From positions 1 through 27,672 of the IMG/VR virus record IMGVR_UViG_3300002223_000020: a DNA stretch of 27,672 nt. One strand, 5' to 3'. This document shows positions 5,231 through 11,254 of the stretch, in pieces. Within the stretch, counting starts at the first letter, position 1, and each line of letters begins with the position of its first letter. The notes under the pieces were generated by a model. The model searched no databases, was not told where the DNA came from, and saw only the letters and a list, made by a program, of their open reading frames with translations. The translations under genes and the position numbers were made by a program. The stretch is from a virus.

Positions 5231-7741
5231 ATGCAAGTATATGTACCTGGCATTGGACCTAGAAATCCTAGAATTTGTTTTGTAGGAGAAAGTCCAAGCT
5301 ACGACGAAGAAGTTACTGGTAAACCATTTACTGGTCCAAGTGGTAAGTTCTTTAATATGCTCTTATCTGCTGTAGGTATTAATCGTGATGAATGTTGGGT
5401 TACTAATGCATGTAAATTCATGGTTCCATCTAATCCTAAAAAAGGTAAGAAAGTTTCATTTAAAGTTCGTGCTAATTCAGTAGGAATAGATTTAGATCAA
5501 CAGTTCAATGAATTACATACAGAAATTTCTCAACTTAAACCTAACGTAATTGTTCCTTTAGGTGGAACTGCTTTATATGCATTAACTGGAAAGAGCGGTA
5601 AAAAAGATAAAGAAGGTAATTATGTAGCTGGTGGTATTCAAGCATGGCGCGGTAGTATTATAAATGGAATGGGATTTAAGTGCGTACCTACTTATCATCC
5701 AGCACATATATTACATCAAGATGGTGATGTTAAAGGTTATTGGAATAAAGAAGTAATGCTATTTGATTTAAGACGTGCTAAGATTCAATCTGATTTCCCT
5801 GAAATACGTACACCAAAACGTAATATAATTATTATCAAATCTTCGTGGCAGTTAGAACAGTTATTAAATAAATATTCGTCATCCATTCATCCATCTATTG
5901 ACATTGAAGCTCATAAATGTATTCCAATAATGATGGGTACTGCTTTTAATAAAGATGAAGCATTTGTATTACCTATGTGGGAAAACTATTCATCAATGCC
6001 AAAGAATGAGATAGTTAGATGTTGGTTATTGTATTCCAACTTCTTATCTCAACATGATGTAATAGGACAAAACTTTGGTTATGATAGAGATAAAATAAAA
6101 CGATTTGGATTTACAGTGCGCGGTTTGCAAGATGATACAATGTATAAATCATTTGCAATAAATCCCGAACTACCTAAAGGACTTGCTTTTAATACTTCAA
6201 TATTTACTGAAGAACCTTATTATAAAGATGAAGGAATGTATGAAGGTTCTTTAGATGATTTAATGATAGGTTGTGGTAAGGATTGTTGTGTAACAAAAGA
6301 AATTAATGATGCAATGCAGTCTGATATAGATGAGTTACACTTAAATGATTATTATCGTAATTTCCTTCTTCCATTACATTCACTTTATGCTTTTAATGAA
6401 ACTGATACCGCAATAGAACAAGTTGGATTTCGTTGTAATGAAGATGTACGTCGCGAACTCATTACTAAATATATTGAACGCGATGAACAGCAACGTCATG
6501 AGTTATTTCATATTACTAAGGAATATATCAATACTGGTTCATGGCAACAGGTAGGTAAGTTACTTTATGAAACTTGGAAATTACCACTTCGTCAAGGAAC
6601 TGGTGAAGAAGTATTGATTAGCTTACTTAATAATGTAGTTAAGAATCCAGTTCATGCTCGTGGAATAGAACTAATATTAGAAAATCGTAGAGTTAAGAAA
6701 ACACTTGATTCTTATTTATATGCATTACCAGATTTTGATGGGCGAATGAGAACAAGTTTCTTTTTATGTTTAGAAACCGGCCGTTCTTCTACTACTCAAC
6801 AAGACCCACCAATAAGACCTAATGTTGAATATAAGAAAGTTAATGAGTCTGGTGTTAAAGTTAAACGTAAGCAATCGCGCGGTATGGCATTTCAGACTAT
6901 TACTAAACATGGTGATATTGGTCAAGATATAAGAAGGTTTTTAGTTCCTGATGAAGGTTGCATATTTGTTCAAGGCGATTTATCTCAAGCTGAAGCACGA
7001 GTTATATTTAAATTAGCTGGTGATTATGATGCCTTAGAGCTAATTGATAAAGTTGATTATCATGCATTAACCGCATCATGGTTTTTTGGTGGTGAATGGC
7101 AAGAACATTCAAAGAAGTTTAACAATGGTAAAGAAACGCCAATTAGGTTCTGTGGTAAAACTTTGCGACATGCATGCCATCTTGGAGCGTCAAAAAAACG
7201 CGCTTCCATTGAAGTTAATACTCAGGCTCGCAAGAATAAAATTGATTTCAGAATCTCTGAACTCGTGGCAGACCGCGCAATTAAAATCTTTCATAGGAAG
7301 CAACCGAAGATAAAAGAAGTATTCCATCTAGGTATTCAACAAGCATTACAAAAAGACGGGAGATTAATTGCTCCAATACCTTATGGAATAGATGCTGAAG
7401 TTGGTGGAATTAGAACTTTCTTTGAACGATGGGGAGATGAATTATTTAGACAAGCATATAGTTATATTCCTCAGCGTACTGTAAGTGAGCATTTAAAAGC
7501 TGCTGCAATGAGAATTAGAAGTCGCGCGCCTTGGATATTAATATTAGTTGAAGCTCATGATGCGCTATTGACAATGGTAAGAATTGAGAGGAAGTTAGAA
7601 GCTGGATTAATAATTAAAGAAGAACTTGAAAAACCAATTAATTTTGATAAGTGTACATTAGGTGAAGGTAACTTAATTATACCAGTTGAACTAGAATATG
7701 GACACAATTATCAAGAGCTTTCAAGATTTGAAATTAAATAG
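5231..7741 (+). CDS. UDG-like domain fused to family A DNA polymerase with 3'-5' exonuclease
   Basis: An 836-residue fusion, the likely replicative polymerase. Residues ~1-190 match family 4/5 uracil-DNA glycosylases: GESPSYDEE ... GKPFTGPSGKFF, WVTNACKF, LGGTALYALTG, and a HPAHIL motif near 156. The CxxC and C-x3-L cysteines of Fe-S UDGs are not visible. Exonuclease motifs: Exo I D224-I-E226; Exo II N281-F-G-Y-D285; Exo III D351 in GCGKDCC, with Gly347 where Tyr is usual. Polymerase motifs: A at D583 (GDLSQAEAR); B R639...K643...H647 (RFCGKTLRHACHLG); C at H776-D777-A778 (EAHDALL) instead of HDE. Both catalytic aspartates are present. Fusions of this type occur in environmental phages. HNH genes flank it on both sides. 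Confidence 0.9.
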   Translation: MQVYVPGIGPRNPRICFVGESPSYDEEVTGKPFTGPSGKFFNMLLSAVGINRDECWVTNACKFMVPSNPKKGKKVSFKVRANSVGIDLDQQFNELHTEISQLKPNVIVPLGGTALYALTGKSGKKDKEGNYVAGGIQAWRGSIINGMGFKCVPTYHPAHILHQDGDVKGYWNKEVMLFDLRRAKIQSDFPEIRTPKRNIIIIKSSWQLEQLLNKYSSSIHPSIDIEAHKCIPIMMGTAFNKDEAFVLPMWENYSSMPKNEIVRCWLLYSNFLSQHDVIGQNFGYDRDKIKRFGFTVRGLQDDTMYKSFAINPELPKGLAFNTSIFTEEPYYKDEGMYEGSLDDLMIGCGKDCCVTKEINDAMQSDIDELHLNDYYRNFLLPLHSLYAFNETDTAIEQVGFRCNEDVRRELITKYIERDEQQRHELFHITKEYINTGSWQQVGKLLYETWKLPLRQGTGEEVLISLLNNVVKNPVHARGIELILENRRVKKTLDSYLYALPDFDGRMRTSFFLCLETGRSSTTQQDPPIRPNVEYKKVNESGVKVKRKQSRGMAFQTITKHGDIGQDIRRFLVPDEGCIFVQGDLSQAEARVIFKLAGDYDALELIDKVDYHALTASWFFGGEWQEHSKKFNNGKETPIRFCGKTLRHACHLGASKKRASIEVNTQARKNKIDFRISELVADRAIKIFHRKQPKIKEVFHLGIQQALQKDGRLIAPIPYGIDAEVGGIRTFFERWGDELFRQAYSYIPQRTVSEHLKAAAMRIRSRAPWILILVEAHDALLTMVRIERKLEAGLIIKEELEKPINFDKCTLGEGNLIIPVELEYGHNYQELSRFEIK

Positions 7742-8228
7742 TAAGTTATGTTATCGTTTAATTTCAAAAACCAAAATTGATATAGAAACTGAATGTTGGT
7801 TATGGATTGGAGGTATAAGTGGTAAAAGCCAAACTAGTAATGGTGGTTATGGAATGGTATGGTATAATGGAGGAATGAGATATATCCATAGGTTATCAGC
7901 ACATTTATTTTTAGACTATAATTTTCTTAGTACATTACAAGTGAATCATAAATGTAATAATAAGAACTGTTGGAATCCAGGACATTTATATATTGGAACG
8001 CAAGCTGAAAATATAAATGATACAATAATAAATAAAAGATTAGAACCAGGAATTCATAATACAATTAAAACACATTGTCCCCAAGGTCATGAGTACAACG
8101 AAGAAAATACTTATACTCATCCAATAAAAGGCAGACAATGTAGAACCTGTAAAAATGAATCTCAACAGGAACGAAGAAAAGAAGAAACTGAAATGATTAA
8201 AAAATTTGGCGGAATTGGGGAAGTTTAA
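7698..8228 (+). CDS. HNH homing endonuclease (second copy, overlaps polymerase 3' end)
   Basis: About 176 residues. The order ECWLWIGG, GGYGMVWY, IHRLSAH, a CNNKNCWNPGHLYIG core, ENINDTI, and a C-terminal CPQGHEYNEENT ... CRTC knuckle parallels the first HNH protein almost module for module. The upstream ATG at 7698 lies inside the polymerase gene (44-base overlap) and has no clear ribosome site. A TTG at 7728 is an alternative start, and homology to the first copy begins only after ~18 residues. It probably arrived as a homing gene at the end of the polymerase gene. Confidence 0.8.
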   Translation: MDTIIKSFQDLKLNSKLCYRLISKTKIDIETECWLWIGGISGKSQTSNGGYGMVWYNGGMRYIHRLSAHLFLDYNFLSTLQVNHKCNNKNCWNPGHLYIGTQAENINDTIINKRLEPGIHNTIKTHCPQGHEYNEENTYTHPIKGRQCRTCKNESQQERRKEETEMIKKFGGIGEV

Positions 8229-8230
8229 TT

Positions 8231-8437
8231 ATGAATAAAAAGATAACTAATATTGAACCACCAGAAGGTTATACAGAAAAGCTAATAGATTGTGCTGGAA
8301 ATAAATACTTCATGTTGAATTCAGATGAGGTCCGATCATTAGTACGAGAATTCTCTCACTCATTTATAAATGTTAATGAAAATCCATTAGCATCAGAAGT
8401 AATGATGAGAATGATTAAGTTTGTTGAAGAAAAATGA
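8231..8437 (+). CDS. Small hypothetical protein
   Basis: A 68-residue protein starting two bases after the HNH stop and overlapping the next gene start by four bases (ATGA). The opening half looks beta-rich (EKLIDCAGNKYFMLNS), the second half helical (EVMMRMIKFVEEK). Overlap with the DUF3987-like gene suggests coupled expression with the replication ATPase. No family was recognised. Confidence 0.55.
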   Translation: MNKKITNIEPPEGYTEKLIDCAGNKYFMLNSDEVRSLVREFSHSFINVNENPLASEVMMRMIKFVEEK

Positions 8438-9621
8438 GCTTCATCGACTCCATCGTAGATCAACATAAAGAGTACGAATCACCAATTAGTTTTTGGTATT
8501 GGAGTGCATTAGCATCTGTATCTGCTGTTTTAAAAGACAACGTATTTATTGACCGTTATATATACAAGTTATATCCTAATATCTATGTTATGTTACATGC
8601 TGATTCTGGTATTAAAAAAGGCCCACCTATTTCAATGGCGCGAAAGTTAACTAAAAATCTAGCGCATTGTTATGTAGGTAGGTCATCTATTCAAGGTATA
8701 TTAAAAGATATGGGTTCTACTCAAACTATGCCTGGAGGTAAATTTCTAGATAAAACTAAAGCATTCATTTGCTCATCTGAACTTACTTCTTCAATCGTTG
8801 ATGATAAAGTAGCATTAACTATTCTTACTGATTTGTATGATAGAAACTATAATGAAGGTGATTGGAAATCGTTATTAAAAATGGAATTCTTTTCACTTGT
8901 ATCACCTACTATTACTATGTTAACTGGTACTAATGAAGCTCAAGGTGAAGAATTTTTCTTACGTAAAGATATACATGGTGGTTATTTTGCGCGAACGTTT
9001 ATTATACATGAAACGCATCGAAATAAGATTAACTCTCTCATGTATAAGCCAGATAAGTTACCTGATTATAATGAATTTAGAGAGTATTTAACTGTTCTTT
9101 CAAAATTACATGGTGAAGTAATTATTGAAGATGATGCTAAAGATTATTATGATAAGTGGTATCATGAATTTTCTGAAGCCGTAGATGCACATCAAATTAA
9201 AGATCCAACGGGAACATTAAATAGATTTGGTGATTCGGTTCTTAAGGTAGCTCTTGTTACTGCATTAGCTACTCGTCCTGAATTAGTTATAAAAGAAATC
9301 GACATCATTAATGCAATTGAAAATTGTGAAAAGTTAATTGGAAATGTGAGACGTACTACAATGGGACGTGGTAAAAATGCAATGGCTAATGAAATGGCAT
9401 TAGTCATGATTGAGTTATGTGAACGTACAGATCATAAAATATCACGTAAGCAGCTTAATAAGAAATATTGGGCTAATGCGTCTAGTGAAGAATGGGATAA
9501 GATAACTGATTCATTAGAAGCGTCAGGTGCAATAACTAAGATAATGATTGGTAATGAACTTACTTATGTAATGAGTGATGAAAAGGTTGAGGAAGTTAGA
9601 AAGCATTTGAAGGGGAAGTAA
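8434..9621 (+). CDS. DUF3987-like replication ATPase/helicase
   Basis: A 395-residue protein. It opens with helices (ESPISFWYWSALASVSAV), then a strand NIYVMLHADSG and a variant P-loop ADSGIKKGPPIS at residues 56-67, in place of the usual GxxxxGKS. It continues with KAFICSSELTS (~107-116, Walker B/sensor position), LTILTDLYD, and PTITMLTGTN. The C-terminus resembles a winged helix (ISRKQLNKKYW ... LEASGAITKI). This layout matches phage DUF3987-type proteins, which replace DnaB-like helicases in many phages. Position just after the polymerase supports a replication role. Helicase activity is inferred, not shown. Confidence 0.65.
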   Translation: MSFIDSIVDQHKEYESPISFWYWSALASVSAVLKDNVFIDRYIYKLYPNIYVMLHADSGIKKGPPISMARKLTKNLAHCYVGRSSIQGILKDMGSTQTMPGGKFLDKTKAFICSSELTSSIVDDKVALTILTDLYDRNYNEGDWKSLLKMEFFSLVSPTITMLTGTNEAQGEEFFLRKDIHGGYFARTFIIHETHRNKINSLMYKPDKLPDYNEFREYLTVLSKLHGEVIIEDDAKDYYDKWYHEFSEAVDAHQIKDPTGTLNRFGDSVLKVALVTALATRPELVIKEIDIINAIENCEKLIGNVRRTTMGRGKNAMANEMALVMIELCERTDHKISRKQLNKKYWANASSEEWDKITDSLEASGAITKIMIGNELTYVMSDEKVEEVRKHLKGK

Positions 9622-9625
9622 AATT

Positions 9626-9841
9626 ATGATTGGTCAAGTCATTCGTATTGCTGAAGGTAAACATTTTGGATTTATCAATTATAACAATAAGGATTATTTC
9701 TTTCATGTTGATGATTATTTAGGTAACTGGACTGAATTAAAACGCGATATGAAATTACTTAAAACTATTAGAGTTAATTTTGAAGAAGGCAATTCTGCTA
9801 AAGGCCCAAGAGCGCGCAATGTTAGTTTGGTTGAGGAATAA
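9626..9841 (+). CDS. Second cold-shock-domain protein
   Basis: A 71-residue protein that is essentially one OB-fold cold-shock domain: GQVIRI, HFGFI (RNP1-like), DYFFHVDDY (RNP2-like), then IRVNFEEGNSAKGPRARNV. The K-G-P-R-A-x-N-V ending is the classic cold-shock terminal strand. It probably binds single-stranded RNA or DNA. It is more minimal than the copy at 4183 and clearly diverged from it, so the phage carries two. Confidence 0.8.
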   Translation: MIGQVIRIAEGKHFGFINYNNKDYFFHVDDYLGNWTELKRDMKLLKTIRVNFEEGNSAKGPRARNVSLVEE

Positions 9842-9843
9842 AT

Positions 9844-10011
9844 ATGATAAAATCAATCAGAATAGAAACTATTGGTAGATATTATTGTGCTAGTTGTTTT
9901 GAATTATCTTTACCAGTAGTTCAAATTAGTAATGCTAACATTTGTATTAGTTGTCTTAAGCAATTAATCGTTTGGATTGAAGATCATAAGACGGAGATAA
10001 TTTCATTATGA
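9844..10011 (+). CDS. 55-residue zinc-ribbon protein
   Basis: A short frame from ATG 9844 to TGA 10011. Four cysteines in two knuckles, C15/C18 (CASC) and C34/C37 (CISC), spaced CX2C-X15-CX2C, form a plausible zinc ribbon. It ends in an ATGA overlap with the next gene. This fits the coupled-operon pattern and supports it being real. Partner and function are unknown. Confidence 0.6.
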   Translation: MIKSIRIETIGRYYCASCFELSLPVVQISNANICISCLKQLIVWIEDHKTEIISL

Positions 10012-10190
10012 ACTTAGGTAAATATAAATTAGTAGAATATTTGGGTGATGCAGTTTATATTGGACTAGATGATATTGATAGATTATGGATTTTTACCCAT
10101 AATGGAGTTAGTGCTACTAATGAAATTTGTTTAGAATCTGAAGTTGTAGATAATTTTATTATAGCAATGGGAAAATTTGGGTATAAATAA
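10008..10190 (+). CDS. Small hypothetical protein
   Basis: A 60-residue acidic protein with alternating beta-like segments (KLVEYLGDAVYIGLDDIDRLW, ending in GKFGYK). It overlaps the zinc-ribbon gene and is the last frame before the tRNA region. No family was recognised. Confidence 0.55.
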   Translation: MNLGKYKLVEYLGDAVYIGLDDIDRLWIFTHNGVSATNEICLESEVVDNFIIAMGKFGYK

Positions 10191-10203
10191 TTTCAATTTA
10201 AGC

Positions 10204-10280
10204 GCCCCAGTATTCCAATAGGCAGAGAAAAATGACTTAAAATCATTAAAGTGTCAGTTCGAATCTGACCTGGGGCACCA
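10204..10280 (+). tRNA. tRNA-Leu(UAA), short variable loop, CCA encoded
   Basis: Acceptor GCCCCAG (10204-10210) pairs with CTGGGGC (10270-10276), followed by A73 and an encoded CCA. D-arm stem TTC/GAA is weak (3 pairs). Anticodon stem AATGA/TCATT (10231-10235/10243-10247) has loop CTTAAAA, giving anticodon UAA, which reads UUA. The T arm is GTCAG-TTCGAAT-CTGAC (10253-10269). The variable region is only 5 bases, whereas bacterial Leu tRNAs normally have a long variable arm. UUA appears to be the commonest Leu codon in this window by eye, which would explain keeping the gene. Confidence 0.85.
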
Positions 10281-10353
10281 TTTAAATTTAAGGATAAAAT
10301 TCAATGAAAACAAATTCAACTGATGTAATTAAGATTATTGTGGATTGATTTAT

Positions 10354-10557
10354 ATGAACTGGATTAATTCGATGAATCATCTTGTTCCTAAAGAGGAACA
10401 AATAATAGTTTATTATACTGATTCATATTCTATAATCGAAAAGAAATTTAGTGTGATAGAGTATGCTCAGCCTTTTATAGATAATCTATTAAAAAATCCT
10501 GATTTTCATTTAGTTCAAATTGTAAAAAGAACTGAAACTAAAATAAAAGTGGATTGA
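10354..10557 (+). CDS. Small hypothetical protein between two tRNAs
   Basis: A 67-residue protein using ATG 10354; a TTG at 10345 would add three residues but is less likely. It reads as a mixed alpha/beta chain (QIIVYYTDSYSIIEKKF, then FHLVQIVKRTETKIKVD). The last codons and following bases repeat a word, GTGGATTGATT, that also occurs just upstream at 10341-10351. This suggests small duplications around the tRNA genes. No family was recognised. Confidence 0.5.
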   Translation: MNWINSMNHLVPKEEQIIVYYTDSYSIIEKKFSVIEYAQPFIDNLLKNPDFHLVQIVKRTETKIKVD

Positions 10558-10565
10558 TTATTAAT

Positions 10566-10639
10566 GGGCCAATAGCTCAAATGGTCAGAGCAAATGACTC
10601 ATAATCATTAGGTTATAGGTTCAAATCCTATTTGGCCCA
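10566..10639 (+). tRNA. tRNA with CAU anticodon (Met elongator or Ile2)
   Basis: Acceptor GGGCCAA (10566-10572) pairs with TTGGCCC (10632-10638), then A73; CCA is not encoded. D arm GCTC ... GAGC. Anticodon stem AATGA/TCATT with loop CTCATAA gives CAU. T arm is ATAGG-TTCAAAT-CCTAT. Position 1-72 is a normal G-C pair and the anticodon stem lacks three G-C pairs, so it is not an initiator. CAU could be Met or, if C34 becomes lysidine, Ile2 reading AUA; AUA is common in this AT-rich genome. The anticodon stem is identical to that of the upstream tRNA. Confidence 0.9.
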
Positions 10640-10650
10640 TATCAAATTTT

Positions 10651-10839
10651 ATGGCTAATTCTAATCCGATATTAAAACGTAGACAAGAACGTAACTATTA
10701 TTATTCACAACGTAGAAAAGGATTATGTACCCAATGTCTTAATCCTTCACCTAAATTTGTATTATGTTTTAAGCATAGAATGAAGGTTTCAATTAGGAGA
10801 AAATATGTCCGTAATTCAAGAATTTCTCAAAACGCTTGA
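10651..10839 (+). CDS. Small basic zinc-finger-like protein
   Basis: A 62-residue, very basic protein. A knuckle C26-x2-C29 (CTQC) followed by C39-x2-H42 (CFKH) could bind one zinc. Arg/Lys-rich flanks on both sides suggest nucleic-acid binding. Small phage proteins with this RRKGLCxxC ... CxxH layout are common and uncharacterised. The end overlaps the next gene by 35 bases in another frame; the next gene has its own AGGAG site inside this one. Confidence 0.6.
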   Translation: MANSNPILKRRQERNYYYSQRRKGLCTQCLNPSPKFVLCFKHRMKVSIRRKYVRNSRISQNA

Positions 10840-11254
10840 AGATATGAAATTAATTCATGAGAAGAAAAATGCTGATTATGCATCTAATGATAATCCATTT
10901 GAGAATTTTGAACGTAGTGGAAATTTAGCTGAATGGTTTAATGATCCGATTGATAAGAGTTTTGTAATTCTAATTGGAACTAAACTCGCGCGATTAGCTA
11001 CATTACTTAATAAAGATGAAGTACCGAATAATGAATCAATAGATGATAGCTTTTTAGATTTAGCTACATATGTAGTTTTATGGAAAAGTTATAGACAGAG
11101 AAATAAAACTAATCCAATTATAACACCTAGTAATATATTTAGTAATAGTGATAGAAATCAATCAATATGTAATCATTTATTTGTAAAATCTTATACATGG
11201 TCTATAACAAATAAACAATATATTTGTGATAGATGTGGAATTACTATTATCTAA
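10805..11254 (+). CDS. DUF1599-like nucleotide-metabolism protein with C-terminal zinc ribbon
   Basis: A 149-residue protein. The N-terminal ~95 residues have the pattern HEKKNADYASNDNPFENFERS ... W ... IGTKLARLATLL ... ESIDDSFLDLATYVVL. I associate this with DUF1599 / nucleotide-modification-associated all-alpha proteins, related to dUTPase/MazG-type hydrolases (acidic helix DSFLDLA). The tail adds C122-N-H124 ... C141-x2-C144, a zinc-ribbon-like module not usual in the family. A clear AGGAG site precedes ATG 10805. The gene is the last of the + block and ends tail to tail with the last late gene, overlapping by eight bases. A role in the dNTP pool or base modification is an inference. Confidence 0.6.
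   Translation: MSVIQEFLKTLEDMKLIHEKKNADYASNDNPFENFERSGNLAEWFNDPIDKSFVILIGTKLARLATLLNKDEVPNNESIDDSFLDLATYVVLWKSYRQRNKTNPIITPSNIFSNSDRNQSICNHLFVKSYTWSITNKQYICDRCGITII

Noticed and set aside
7086-7313. 75-residue open frame inside the polymerase gene
   Set aside because: It lies fully within polymerase motifs A to B in another frame and has no ribosome site or recognisable protein pattern.
9192-9407. Antisense frame within the DUF3987-like gene, and similar antisense frames within late genes (16865-17059, 19127-19333, 19720-19908, 21279-21467, 23461-23658)
   Set aside because: They are shadows of well-supported genes, with no ribosome sites and protein composition typical of reversed codons.
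10204-10280. Ochre-suppressor tRNA
   Set aside because: The anticodon read from the seven-base loop is UAA (reads UUA Leu), not UUA (which would read stop UAA). No genes here need in-frame stop readthrough.
10304-10348. 14-codon frame after the first tRNA with an AAGGA site
   Set aside because: It is too short to support as a gene. Its 3' end repeats the end of the following gene (GTGGATTGATT), so it may be a duplication remnant.
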